The position numbers were made by a program, and so were the translations under genes. The notes below the pieces were generated by a model. That model ran no database searches and was not told the origin of the DNA. It was given only the letters and a program-made list of their open reading frames with translations. This document shows, piece after piece, positions 18,748 through 27,522 of a stretch of DNA of 64,000 nt (position 1 is the stretch's first letter; each line of letters opens with the position of its first letter). Location of the stretch: NCBI GenBank assembly GCA_020635535.1, contig JACJZP010000004.1, positions 140,657 through 204,656 of the forward strand, given 5' to 3'. Origin of the DNA: Flavobacteriales bacterium. GTDB lineage: Bacteria; Bacteroidota; Bacteroidia; UBA10329.

Positions 18748-20082
18748 ATGAAAACACATTTGTTACTGGTAATTGTAGCGTTGACATCTGTCTTTACTGT
18801 TTCTGGACAACCATACAGTATAGGTTCCAGAACCATAACATTCACGGATCCATCAAGAAGTAATCGGGCAATTGAGTGCGAGGTATATTATCCTGCCACC
18901 TCAGCTGGAAGCAACACACCATTCGCTGCTGGCCAATTTCCGCTGGTTGTAGTTGGGCATGGATTTTCCATGGCCGTAACCGCTTATCAGAACTGGTGGG
19001 AAGAGTTTGTACCACAGGGTTACATCTTCGCTCTTCCAACAACCGAAGGTGGTCTGTTCACCGTAAGTCATGGAGATTTTGGGCAGGATCTGGCCTTTGT
19101 GGCTTCAGAAATTCAAGCTGGCAATCAAAATGTATCATCGCCATTCTATGGTAGCGTTAAAGAACGTACTGCAATAATGGGGCACAGCATGGGCGGTGGT
19201 GCCACCGTACTTGCGGCTTCCAATAACACGAGCATAGACTGTATTGTAGGATTGGCCCCTGCCGAAACCGATCCATCTGCCGCATCCGCTGGTGCCAATG
19301 TCAGCGTGCCAGCCCTCATTCTTCATGGAAATGAAGACCAGGTAACCCCCGAGGCCGACCATGCGCTTCTCATTTACAATGGTCTGGCATCTTCATGTAA
19401 GTACTATGCAAGAATTACCGAAGGTGCGCATTGCTTTTTCGCCAATTACAACGTCTACTGTGCTATTGGCGAGATGAACATTGGTGATCTGACGCGCGAA
19501 GAACAGCAGCAACTGAGCTACGAATTGGTTGGGCCTTGGCTTGATTATTTCTTGAATGACAACTGCGATGCATATGATGATTTCGTCACCGAAATAAATA
19601 CCAACACTGATCTTGGAACCAACATATTGAACTGTACGAATGATGCTCCAGTAATTGTGGACAATGCAGGAACGTTGGAGAGTGATGCGCAGGGCAATTA
19701 CCAATGGTATCTTAATGGCGTGGAGATACCGAATGCTGACCAACAAACGTATACCTACTCTCAAGCAGGAACGTATCAGGTTGGCACCACAAACTTGGGA
19801 AACTGCCCTATTCTTTCTAATGAGGTTGTTGTACAGATAACAGGAGTTGAGAGCATTCAACTGACCTTGCAGAGAAATACCCCCACACAGATCAGAATCA
19901 ACTCCAATGCTACTTTATCCAATGTTCAAGCCGTTTGGTATGACGTATCAGGAAGGGTGATTAAGACTGAAACGATTCAACCAAAAACGAACTCCATCGT
20001 GTTGGATAAACCAGATTTTCAAGGGGTTAAATTGTTGCAGATAAGCTCTGATCAGACGACTACCTCGTTCAAAGTGTTCTGA
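18748..20082 (+). CDS. Secreted alpha/beta hydrolase with degenerate T9SS-type C-terminal domain
   Basis: The product has 444 residues. A signal peptide (about 1-20, ending VSGQ) is followed by an alpha/beta hydrolase domain (about 25-280). The nucleophile elbow is GHSMGGG, the acid probably lies in HGNEDQVTP and the His in EGAHCFF. The oxyanion region is VVVGHGFSM. The fold and motifs recall the polyester-hydrolase/dienelactone-hydrolase-like group, but the substrate cannot be assigned. An Ig-like segment follows (about 295-365, YQWYLNGVEIP), and the last 75 residues resemble a type A sorting domain without the usual YPNP motif (YDVSGRVIK, final TTSFKVF). The gene sits between two PhoD-type paralogues, suggesting extracellular ester and phosphoester degradation. 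Confidence 0.85.
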   Translation: MKTHLLLVIVALTSVFTVSGQPYSIGSRTITFTDPSRSNRAIECEVYYPATSAGSNTPFAAGQFPLVVVGHGFSMAVTAYQNWWEEFVPQGYIFALPTTEGGLFTVSHGDFGQDLAFVASEIQAGNQNVSSPFYGSVKERTAIMGHSMGGGATVLAASNNTSIDCIVGLAPAETDPSAASAGANVSVPALILHGNEDQVTPEADHALLIYNGLASSCKYYARITEGAHCFFANYNVYCAIGEMNIGDLTREEQQQLSYELVGPWLDYFLNDNCDAYDDFVTEINTNTDLGTNILNCTNDAPVIVDNAGTLESDAQGNYQWYLNGVEIPNADQQTYTYSQAGTYQVGTTNLGNCPILSNEVVVQITGVESIQLTLQRNTPTQIRINSNATLSNVQAVWYDVSGRVIKTETIQPKTNSIVLDKPDFQGVKLLQISSDQTTTSFKVF

Positions 20083-20152
20083 ACAACAATGTCGTTATCC
20101 TAAACTTCTGATCGTTAGGTTACGGTACAGAGATAAAAAGTTCTGGCCCGCA

Positions 20153-21130
20153 TTACCAACCAAGCTCAGAGAATTTGATCTCTTGCTTGTACTTGGCCTT
20201 TCCTCGCTGATTGAATTCAGTGAAAATGAGCTTTTGGTCTTTCCAATCAAGCTCTACAAAACCGAAGTTATGTCGACCGTATCGGGAACTGTTTACCCGA
20301 TACGGGTTCTTGTTCAGTCCCATTACGTTGTTCCCGTGTGTCAACCCACTTGAGGTAAGATCGTAGATCGGGTAACTGACCTGGTCGTATTTTCTTTTCG
20401 ATGTTTCCGCAAAATGGACATCACCGCTTATAAAGACCACTCCTTTCACTCCCGTCTTCCCTATCAACTCTAAAAGTCGCTCTTGCGATTTTGGAAACTT
20501 GTCCCAGTTCTCAAATGAAGGAACGGTTGCCACAAACTGAATGCTCGAACCTATGATATTGATCTTGGCATCCGAGTTTTTCAACTCATCTTCAAGCCAA
20601 TTCCATTGATTCTCACCCAGCATATCACTTTCCGGCCCCGGGTCCTCGCGATTATAACGCGTATCCAGAAGGATGAATTTCACTTTTTGCTCACCCGACC
20701 CATATTCAAAACTGGTATAAACACCATCTCGCTTCCATCGGCTATCATCGGCATCGGCTCCAAAGAATTTCAGGAATATTCCCTTGCTCTCCTCCTTCAA
20801 CGGATAATGCATGCCGATGTCGTTGCTCCCAAAATCGTGGTCATCCCAAGTTCCGATTGTCGGACACTTTTCCTTCAGCAAATTGTAATTCGAATTGGCG
20901 CTTAACTGAGCATATTTTTCACCCATCGACTTCCGCTTTCCACCTATGTCATTGTAGATGATATCGCCAAGCCAAACCCATAATTGAGGGTCTTTTGCAA
21001 CAACACTCTTCCAAATGTTCTGCTTAGCAAACTGAAAGTTGCAAGACCCGAATGCAAAACGGTCTATCTGCTGACCGAAAACAGTTGTCGCAACGAGGAA
21101 TAAAAGTGAAAAGGAAACCCAATTTTTCAT
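20153..21130 (-). CDS. Exported PhoD-like phosphodiesterase/alkaline phosphatase D, copy 2
   Basis: The product has 325 residues with a signal peptide of about 19 residues (ending VFGQ). It carries the same motifs as copy 1: FGSCNF, VWLGDIIYND, TWDDHDFGSND, SGDVHFAE. The two proteins are clearly paralogues with the same length and the same terminal ELGW. The gene is convergent with the secreted hydrolase and has its own TACATTTG box five bases before the start codon. The metal ligands look intact. Copies 1 and 2 may differ in substrate, since the residues after the first GD differ (NIYGDTED versus IIYNDIGG). Confidence 0.88.
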   Translation of the reverse strand: MKNWVSFSLLFLVATTVFGQQIDRFAFGSCNFQFAKQNIWKSVVAKDPQLWVWLGDIIYNDIGGKRKSMGEKYAQLSANSNYNLLKEKCPTIGTWDDHDFGSNDIGMHYPLKEESKGIFLKFFGADADDSRWKRDGVYTSFEYGSGEQKVKFILLDTRYNREDPGPESDMLGENQWNWLEDELKNSDAKINIIGSSIQFVATVPSFENWDKFPKSQERLLELIGKTGVKGVVFISGDVHFAETSKRKYDQVSYPIYDLTSSGLTHGNNVMGLNKNPYRVNSSRYGRHNFGFVELDWKDQKLIFTEFNQRGKAKYKQEIKFSELGW

Positions 21131-21135
21131 GCTGA

Positions 21136-21143
21136 CAAATGTA
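21136..21143 (-). promoter_or_regulatory. Candidate -7 promoter box (TACATTTG)
   Basis: A perfect TAnnTTTG match on the minus strand, five bases before the start codon of PhoD copy 2, again implying a leaderless or very short-leader transcript. Confidence 0.4.
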
Positions 21144-21181
21144 GCCTGTGCAACAAGCTATCAATGGCCGAGCAGAAAACT

Positions 21182-22339
21182 TTACAGTTTCACAAACTGC
21201 TCCACGTCTTTCTTGGTGATTGTCTTTCCTGAGAGGATTACCAAGCGTTCAACCACGTTACGCAGTTCGCGGATGTTGCCTGTCCAGTTGTAATCTTGAA
21301 GTTCTTTGATGGCAGCATCTTCAATCTCCTTTTTTGCCACTCCCTGCTCCTCACATATCATTCCAAGGAAATGGTCAACGAGCAGCGGAATGTCGTCCTT
21401 TCTGTCGTTGAGCGCAGGAACCTGAATCAGAATCACTCCTAAACGGTGATAAAGGTCTTCACGGAAATTACCAGCCTCAATCTCTTTTTTCAGGTCTTTA
21501 TTGGTTGCCGCAACCACACGAACATCCACCTGAATCTCCTTCTCGCCCCCAACTCTGGTGATCTTACTCTCCTGCAACGCACGCAGCACTTTGGCCTGCG
21601 CAGAAAGACTCATATCTCCAATTTCATCCAAGAAAAGCGTTCCTCCTGTGGCGGTTTCAAAGTTTCCTTTCTTCTGCTTAATGGCAGATGTAAACGCACC
21701 TTTTTCGTGTCCGAACAGTTCGCTTTCAATCAATTCAGAAGGAATGGCTGCGCAGTTTACCTCCACCATTGGGCCGTCTGAACGGCTACTTTTTTCGTGC
21801 AAGGCACGCGCCACCAATTCCTTACCCGTTCCGTTAGGGCCAGTAATAAGAACGCGGGCATCGGTAGGCGCCACTTTCTCAATCATATCCTTAACCTTGG
21901 CGATGCCGGCTGACTCACCGATCATTTCATAGTTCTTACTGACCTTTTTGCGCAGTTTCTTGGTCTCCGCAACAATCTCGGTCCTATCCAACGCGTTGCG
22001 CACCGAAACCAATAATCGGTTCAGATCGAGCGGTTTGGGAATGTAATCGTAGGCCCCCGTTTTCAGCAGGTCAACTGCCGTTTCAATATCTCCATGGCCA
22101 GAGATCATCACAACGGGCGTATCCGGTGCAAGCAGCATAATACGGTCGAGCACCTCATTACCGTCCATTTTTGGCATTTTGATGTCGCAGAGAATCACGT
22201 CATACTTGCCGCCTTTTACCTTCACCACACCAGAAAGACCATCTTCTGCCTCGTCAACTTCAAACTTCTCGTATTCAAGAATTTCGCGTATCGCGTTGCG
22301 GATACTTCGCTCGTCATCAATGATCAAAACCTTAGGCAT
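21182..22339 (-). CDS. NtrC-type response regulator without a DNA-binding domain
   Basis: The product has 385 residues: a receiver domain (about 1-120, with IDDE acidic pocket, DIKMPKMDG phospho-acceptor Asp, Lys in PKPLD), then a sigma-54 AAA+ domain (about 145-370) with Walker A GPNGTGKE, the sigma-54 contact loop as GAFTSA instead of GAFTGA, Walker B GGTLFLDEIGDM and an arginine-finger region. The protein ends right after the AAA+ C-terminal helices, with no Fis-type helix-turn-helix, and only 51 bp separate its stop from the next gene. The ATG at 22339 (MPKVLIIDDE) is the true start; the longer frame adds 47 non-homologous residues. It lies 44 bp downstream of the Ppx/GppA gene. Confidence 0.9.
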   Translation of the reverse strand: MPKVLIIDDERSIRNAIREILEYEKFEVDEAEDGLSGVVKVKGGKYDVILCDIKMPKMDGNEVLDRIMLLAPDTPVVMISGHGDIETAVDLLKTGAYDYIPKPLDLNRLLVSVRNALDRTEIVAETKKLRKKVSKNYEMIGESAGIAKVKDMIEKVAPTDARVLITGPNGTGKELVARALHEKSSRSDGPMVEVNCAAIPSELIESELFGHEKGAFTSAIKQKKGNFETATGGTLFLDEIGDMSLSAQAKVLRALQESKITRVGGEKEIQVDVRVVAATNKDLKKEIEAGNFREDLYHRLGVILIQVPALNDRKDDIPLLVDHFLGMICEEQGVAKKEIEDAAIKELQDYNWTGNIRELRNVVERLVILSGKTITKKDVEQFVKL

Positions 22340-22383
22340 GGTGGTGAGTTTTAAGTGTTTCCAAAAATAGAAAGCGAGACGGA

Positions 22384-23316
22384 TCAGATACGGTGATCCA
22401 TAACCCGATGAAGCACGCCTTCTTTCAACGCGTAGCTTGAAAGCAATAACCTTTCCAAACTGCATTTCTGCATGACCCATTGCACCATGTACGAGGCCAA
22501 GTGGATGGTATCCACTCGCATTTCAACGAGGCCGGGAATTGCCTTTCTCGTGTTGTAATCGTAAGTGATAAGACGCTCGTGTAGTTCTTTCAATTCCTGA
22601 AGGTCGAATTCCTCACTAACCACAGAGCTGGCCAATCTTGAGATTCCCTTCTCGGCCCAGATCATTTCCATGAAACTGTCAAAACTACCAGATGAGCCGA
22701 TCAAGGTCCGTACCCCGAACTTCTTACAGTTGGCAATCAGCTCCGCTAACTCCTTTTCGAAAAGTTGATTAAGGCTTTCAATATCAATTGGCTGAACAGG
22801 ATCGTTCGGTTCGAGCATTTGCAACACCCGCGAAATGCCCAACAGGTAACTTTTTTTCCAGAGCACGCCATTCTCATCTGCAATGATGAATTCGGTACTG
22901 CCACCGCCAATGTCCATTATGACCATCGGTTCTTCCTCGAATTTCACTGCGAGGTCAACACCTTCGTAAATCAACTGTGCCTCTTCATCGCCATCAATCA
23001 CATTTATGTCCAAACCGAGTTCGGATTTCACTTCCTCAACGAAGACATGACCGTTGGATGTGCTTCGAATTCCAGAAGTCGCGAAAGCAAACGTCTTATC
23101 ACATTTATGCTCGGAAATGATTTCCAGATATTCGCCCAACGCCTTTTTACCACGCGCCATTGGCTCTGGCTGAAGCAAGCCTTTGGTCATGGCTCCCTCT
23201 CCGATCTTAACCGCAATTTTGGTATTAAAAACCGATTGATGATGACGATTTTCGTCCACATCCACAATCAGCAGATTGAAGGTATTTGTGCCAAGGTCGA
23301 TTACAGCTACGCGCAT
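22384..23316 (-). CDS. Ppx/GppA-family exopolyphosphatase/guanosine pentaphosphatase
   Basis: The product has 310 residues, the short form of the family without the C-terminal HD-like extension. ASKHA-fold phosphate-binding motifs are present: IDLGTNTFNLLIVD at the N-terminus and MDIGGGSTEFII near residue 135. The catalytic Glu is likely in GDEEAQLIYEGV. It would remove terminal phosphate from polyphosphate or pppGpp in the cytoplasm; which substrate cannot be read from sequence. It begins 4 bp after the ABC permease stop, so it belongs to the same operon, and the response regulator follows. Confidence 0.9.
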   Translation of the reverse strand: MRVAVIDLGTNTFNLLIVDVDENRHHQSVFNTKIAVKIGEGAMTKGLLQPEPMARGKKALGEYLEIISEHKCDKTFAFATSGIRSTSNGHVFVEEVKSELGLDINVIDGDEEAQLIYEGVDLAVKFEEEPMVIMDIGGGSTEFIIADENGVLWKKSYLLGISRVLQMLEPNDPVQPIDIESLNQLFEKELAELIANCKKFGVRTLIGSSGSFDSFMEMIWAEKGISRLASSVVSEEFDLQELKELHERLITYDYNTRKAIPGLVEMRVDTIHLASYMVQWVMQKCSLERLLLSSYALKEGVLHRVMDHRI

Positions 23317-23320
23317 CGGC

Positions 23321-24670
23321 TCAATGATAAACCAGCCACTTCCAAAGCTCTTTGTATGTGATCTTCTTTCCGTACATCAGAATGCCAGTTCGGTAAATGC
23401 GGCCGGCCAGCCAAGTGGTGGCAATGAACCCGGCCACAAGAAGCGCCATCGATAGGGCAATTTCCCAATATGGAACTCCGAATGGAATCCGCACCATCAT
23501 GATAATGGGCGATGTGAATGGAATCATGGAAAGCCAAAAAGACATGGTACTTTCCGGGTTGTTGATGACCACTTGCGCCATCACAAACGAGAAAATAATC
23601 GGAATGGTGATGGGCAACATGAATTGCTGCGTGTCTGCTTCATTATCCACAGCCGAACCAACTGCCGCAAAAAGTGCACTATAAATCAAGTATCCTCCAA
23701 GGAAATAGAAAAGGAAACTTCCAAGAATTACCGGAAAGTCAATGAGGTCAATATTGCTGAACAGTTCGTTCACGGCTGCTTCGTTCAACTTGGCTTCTGC
23801 AATTTCTTCAGACTCTGGAGCCAAAGATTGGCTTCTCGACATGGCTTCTTCAATACTTGTTCCTTTTTCCTGCTTCGCAAAATGCTGTTGAACCAATGTC
23901 TGGCTACCCGAAATAAGTGTTGAAGACAAAACCACCCACAACAAGAATTGCGTGAGACCCACCAAAGCGATTCCGATGATCTTACCCATCATCAACTCAA
24001 ACGGTCTTACGGATGAGATGATAACCTCGATGATACGGTTGGTCTTTTCTTCAATTACACCGCGCATAACCTGCACTCCGTAAAGGAAAATGAACATGTA
24101 AATGAGGATGCCGCTGAATAGCCCAACAACCATACTGAGTTCGGTGTTGGCCTTGCTCTCCTCTCCTACTTCATCAAGCTTGGTGGTAACCAAGGTAATG
24201 TTGGTTTTGGCAGCTTCAATCGTTGCCTGATTGATGCCCGATTTCGCCAACTTGAACGTTTCGATGTCGTTTTCGAGCGTGTTTTCGATATAACGGATGA
24301 CGTTTATGCCCGGCTGTTTATCGTAGATCAACTGCACACCCGCTGGCGTGCTAATGATCTTTTTATGGATGAAAAGCACCGCGTCAATATCCTCACTGCC
24401 CATCATGCGGCTCTTTGCACTGTCAAGCGGTAGGCCATATTCCGGAAAGTGGAAATGGATCTTCTCCGTATCCTCCATCCGCTCATGAAAGAGCATACTA
24501 TCGTCAATAACAAGAATGTTGGCATCATCTTCTTCATTCATAGCCAACCAGACAGGTACAATGAAGAGAGCCGCCATTAGCACAGGGCCAAGAATGGTCA
24601 TGATAATGAACGACTTCTTGCGAACCCGTGTCAGGTACTCTCGCTGTATGATCAGTCCGATCTTGCTCAT
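23321..24670 (-). CDS. ABC-2 type transporter permease (NatB-like)
   Basis: The product has 449 residues. It has one N-terminal transmembrane helix (about 22-42), a large extracytoplasmic domain (about 45-180), then five or so membrane helices in the C-terminal half (LFSGILIYMFIFLYGVQVM and later). This architecture is that of NatB-type ABC-2 exporter permeases. Its start overlaps the ATPase gene stop by four bases (ATGA), so the two make one transporter. Family members export sodium or unknown hydrophobic compounds; the substrate here is unknown. Confidence 0.88.
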   Translation of the reverse strand: MSKIGLIIQREYLTRVRKKSFIIMTILGPVLMAALFIVPVWLAMNEEDDANILVIDDSMLFHERMEDTEKIHFHFPEYGLPLDSAKSRMMGSEDIDAVLFIHKKIISTPAGVQLIYDKQPGINVIRYIENTLENDIETFKLAKSGINQATIEAAKTNITLVTTKLDEVGEESKANTELSMVVGLFSGILIYMFIFLYGVQVMRGVIEEKTNRIIEVIISSVRPFELMMGKIIGIALVGLTQFLLWVVLSSTLISGSQTLVQQHFAKQEKGTSIEEAMSRSQSLAPESEEIAEAKLNEAAVNELFSNIDLIDFPVILGSFLFYFLGGYLIYSALFAAVGSAVDNEADTQQFMLPITIPIIFSFVMAQVVINNPESTMSFWLSMIPFTSPIIMMVRIPFGVPYWEIALSMALLVAGFIATTWLAGRIYRTGILMYGKKITYKELWKWLVYH

Positions 24671-25611
24671 GCCATCTGTTTTTCACGGTTATACCGTTCC
24701 ACCGCCTCGATGAAAATATCGTTCATACTTGGAATAACTTCATGGAATCCGGTCACTTCAATGCTTCGCATGATGTTTCCAAGCAATTGGTTGGTGGTTG
24801 CACCATTTACCAGTTTGACCCGTGCAGAAAGCGCGCCTTCGTCACTGTCATGATTGAGCAATTCTCCGTACGTACCAAGCGAGTTGCCAAGGTCCATCAT
24901 GGAGCCTTTGAATTCAATATCGTAGGTCTGCGTTCTGAATCGGTTGCGAATCTCACCCACCTCACCATCAAGAATAACGCGTGAATTGTTGATGAGCGCA
25001 ATGTGGTCGCACAGTTCCTCTACCGAGCCCATGTTGTGGGTTGAGAAAATGATGGTTGTTCCTTTCTTTTTCAGTTCAAGGATCTCAGATTTAATAAGGT
25101 TTGTGTTTATCGGATCGAAACCACTGAAGGGTTCATCCAAAATCAACAGTTCTGGCTCGTGAAGTACGGTTACAATGAACTGCACCTTCTGCGCCATTCC
25201 CTTTGAAAGCTCTTCCACTTTCTTGTGCCACCAAGCTTCAATTCCAAACTTCTCGAACCAATACTTGAGTCGTTGAAGGGCATCTTTTTTCGTCAGTCCC
25301 TTAAGTTGGCAGAGGTACAATGCCTGCTCCCCGACCTTCATCTTCTTATACAGACCACGCTCTTCTGGCAAGTAACCTATCTGGTGAAGATGTTTCTGCT
25401 CCAATCGCTCACCATTGAACCAAAGGCTTCCAGTGTCTGGCCCGGTGATCTGATTGATGATGCGGATGAACGTGGTCTTCCCAGCACCATTTGGCCCAAG
25501 TAGTCCGAAAATGGAACCCTTTGGCACCTCAATGCTTATGTTTTCAATTGCGACATGGCCAGCATAGGCCTTGCTCACATTCTCTGCACGAAAAATCGGT
25601 GTTTGACTCAA
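24667..25611 (-). CDS. ABC transporter ATP-binding protein (NatA-like), TTG start
   Basis: The product has 314 residues. Walker A is GPNGAGKTT, the signature motif is ELSKGMAQKVQF, Walker B is LLILDEPFSGFD and the H-loop is FSTHNMGS. A C-terminal extension of about 90 residues is typical of NatA/DUF4162-type ATPases. The only start that keeps the first beta-strand (SQTPIFRAENVSKAYAG) is a TTG at 25611; there is no nearby ATG or better GTG. The gene begins 15 bp after the dnaJ stop, so it may be transcribed with grpE-dnaJ. It pairs with the overlapping permease gene. Confidence 0.9.
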   Translation of the reverse strand: MSQTPIFRAENVSKAYAGHVAIENISIEVPKGSIFGLLGPNGAGKTTFIRIINQITGPDTGSLWFNGERLEQKHLHQIGYLPEERGLYKKMKVGEQALYLCQLKGLTKKDALQRLKYWFEKFGIEAWWHKKVEELSKGMAQKVQFIVTVLHEPELLILDEPFSGFDPINTNLIKSEILELKKKGTTIIFSTHNMGSVEELCDHIALINNSRVILDGEVGEIRNRFRTQTYDIEFKGSMMDLGNSLGTYGELLNHDSDEGALSARVKLVNGATTNQLLGNIMRSIEVTGFHEVIPSMNDIFIEAVERYNREKQMA

Positions 25612-25626
25612 AGCGGCTAAGCGTTC

Positions 25627-26781
25627 TTAATTGTGAAAGTAATCTTTCATTTTATCGAAGAAACTCTTCTCGCCCTTTCCTGGATCGGGCTGGAAATTCT
25701 CTGAAGAGCGCAGTTTCTCCAACACCGCCTTTTCTTCTTTGCTCAGCTTTTTCGGGATCCAAACGTTCGTGTGTACAAGGATATCACCCTTCTGTCCGTA
25801 ATCAAGATCTGGTAGTCCTTTACCACGTAAACGAAGCAATTTTCCGCTCTGCGTTCCTGCATCTACCTTGATGCGCGCCTTGCCTTCAATGGTCGGCACT
25901 TCTACCGTTGTACCCAATGCCGCATCTACAAAACTGATGTAAAGCTCGTAGTGCAGATTACTTCCATCGCGTTTCAGGAACGGATGTTCTTCTTCCTCTA
26001 CCAACACGATCAGATCACCAGGAACACCACCCTTAGCACCAGCATTTCCTTTTCCACGAACAGATAGCTGCATCTCGTTTCCAACTCCTGCTGGAATTTT
26101 CACTTCGATCACCTCCTCTCCTTTCACAATTCCATCGCCATAGCAAGCGGTGCATTTGTGGGCAATGGTACTTCCTTGTCCATTACAGGAAGGACATGTA
26201 GATGAGGTCTGCATCTGACCCAAAGGCGTGTTCATGACACGGGTAACCTGTCCGCGACCACCGCAAGTTTGACAAGTGCTCATATGGCCATCTTCTGCCC
26301 CTGTACCGCTACACTTTTTACAACTAACGTATTTGTTGACCTTCAACTTTTTGGTAACGCCATTGGCCACTTCGTCCAGCGTAAGCTTGACGCGTACACG
26401 CAGATTTGAACCACGGTTGACCCGTGTTCTACGGCCACCTCCACCACCAAATCCGCCTCCGAAAGCACCACCGAAAATATCTCCGAATTGGCTGAAGATG
26501 TCATCCATGGACATGCCTCCACCTCCGAAGCCTCCACCTCCAAAACCACCGTTATTGCCCATTCCGGCATGACCGAACTGGTCGTAACGTTGCTTCTTTT
26601 CGGCATTGCTCAATACTTCGTAAGCCTCAGCGGCTTCCTTGAATTTCTCCTCAGCATCAGCATCATCCGGGTTCTTATCCGGATGGTATTTCACGGCCAT
26701 CTTGCGGTAGGCCTTCTTTATCTCTTCGGGAGACGCGCCTTTGCCAACTCCCAACACATCATAATAGTCTCGTTTTGCCAT
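25627..26781 (-). CDS. dnaJ: Chaperone protein DnaJ
   Basis: The product has 384 residues with the full type I Hsp40 layout: J-domain (about 1-70) with YHPDKN, a Gly/Phe-rich linker (about 75-115, very Gly-rich), a zinc-finger domain with four Cys pairs (CKKCSGTG, CQTCGGRG, CPSCNGQG, CTACYGDG; the last has Tyr-Gly-Asp in place of x-G-x), and a C-terminal substrate-binding beta domain. It recruits clients to DnaK and stimulates its ATPase. It follows grpE by 12 bp in the same operon. dnaK is not in the window. Confidence 0.97.
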   Translation of the reverse strand: MAKRDYYDVLGVGKGASPEEIKKAYRKMAVKYHPDKNPDDADAEEKFKEAAEAYEVLSNAEKKQRYDQFGHAGMGNNGGFGGGGFGGGGMSMDDIFSQFGDIFGGAFGGGFGGGGGRRTRVNRGSNLRVRVKLTLDEVANGVTKKLKVNKYVSCKKCSGTGAEDGHMSTCQTCGGRGQVTRVMNTPLGQMQTSSTCPSCNGQGSTIAHKCTACYGDGIVKGEEVIEVKIPAGVGNEMQLSVRGKGNAGAKGGVPGDLIVLVEEEEHPFLKRDGSNLHYELYISFVDAALGTTVEVPTIEGKARIKVDAGTQSGKLLRLRGKGLPDLDYGQKGDILVHTNVWIPKKLSKEEKAVLEKLRSSENFQPDPGKGEKSFFDKMKDYFHN

Positions 26782-26793
26782 GATTCTATCTAC

Positions 26794-27369
26794 TTACGAG
26801 CCTACGACAACCTTTGCGTACCTGATCACCTTCTCATTCAAGATATAGCCCTTCTCTATCTCATCTACCACCTTGCCCTTCATGTCTTCAGATGGGGCTG
26901 GAATCTGTGTTATCGCTTCATGCAGTTCTGAATCGAACACCTGACCTTTTGAATCCATTGGCTTCAATCCTTTGTGCTCCAATTCCTTAACGAGTTTATG
27001 ATAGATCAACTCCACACCTTCCTTTACGCTTGGCACATCAGTGGCCGTTTCCATATTTGTGCGGGCACGCTCAAAATCATCGATTATCGGAAGAAGAAGT
27101 TTGAACACGTCTTCGCCAGCAGACTTCATCAGATCCAATCGTTCCTTGGCTGTTCTGCGTCTGAAATTCTCGAACTCCGAGTACAGCCTAAGGTACTTGT
27201 CGTTTAAACTATCGATCTCAGACCTTAATTCAGAGCATGGATCTTCATTTCCATCCGCCACAGAATCTTCATTTTTATCTGTACCGCTGCCTCCTCCGAA
27301 GCCATCCGTTTCAGGCGCTACTTTCGACTCTTCATTCTCCTCTTCCTTTCGGTCTTTCTTTTTGCTCAT
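26794..27369 (-). CDS. grpE: GrpE nucleotide-exchange factor
   Basis: The product has 191 residues. It has an acidic disordered N-terminus (about 1-45), the long paired helix (about 45-130, with LRLYSEFENFRRRTAKER) and the C-terminal beta-wing (HEAITQIP, GKVVDEIEKGYILNEKVIRYAKVVV). It releases ADP from DnaK. It opens a possible stress operon, grpE-dnaJ-ABC exporter-Ppx/GppA-response regulator. A TACTTTTG promoter-like box lies 94 bp upstream, fused to the terminator of the preceding gene. I saw no CIRCE element. Confidence 0.96.
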   Translation of the reverse strand: MSKKKDRKEEENEESKVAPETDGFGGGSGTDKNEDSVADGNEDPCSELRSEIDSLNDKYLRLYSEFENFRRRTAKERLDLMKSAGEDVFKLLLPIIDDFERARTNMETATDVPSVKEGVELIYHKLVKELEHKGLKPMDSKGQVFDSELHEAITQIPAPSEDMKGKVVDEIEKGYILNEKVIRYAKVVVGS

Positions 27370-27462
27370 AGGTTCAATTTTAACTGGCTCTCACTTATCA
27401 AATAACCTGCCGTGACCAAACTTGGGACAAATTGGCAGAATCAAGCGCATTTCAGGCGGCTG

Positions 27463-27470
27463 CAAAAGTA
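27463..27470 (-). promoter_or_regulatory. Candidate grpE promoter -7 box (TACTTTTG)
   Basis: A perfect TAnnTTTG match on the minus strand, directly following the U-tract of the upstream terminator, so that terminator tail and promoter box are contiguous. No clear -33 element, because that region is the terminator stem. Confidence 0.4.
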
Positions 27471-27498
27471 AAAAAGGCAGGATGTCATCCTGCCTTTT
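27470..27498 (-). terminator. Rho-independent terminator of the TlpA-like gene
   Basis: A near-perfect hairpin (arms AAAAGGCAGGATG / CATCCTGCCTTTT around one central base), followed on the minus strand by a run of T. It lies 24 bp after the TlpA-like stop codon. Confidence 0.85.
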
Positions 27499-27522
27499 AC
27501 TATCTCAATCTGAGTTTACCGC

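Noticed and set aside
20083..20152. CCTAA/TTAGG hairpin as a terminator between convergent genes
   Set aside because: A five-pair stem with a long loop and no T-run is too weak to support.
22340..22480. A 47-residue N-terminal extension of the response regulator
   Set aside because: The extension is not homologous to anything expected and overlaps the Ppx/GppA gene; the ATG at 22339 begins the receiver domain exactly.
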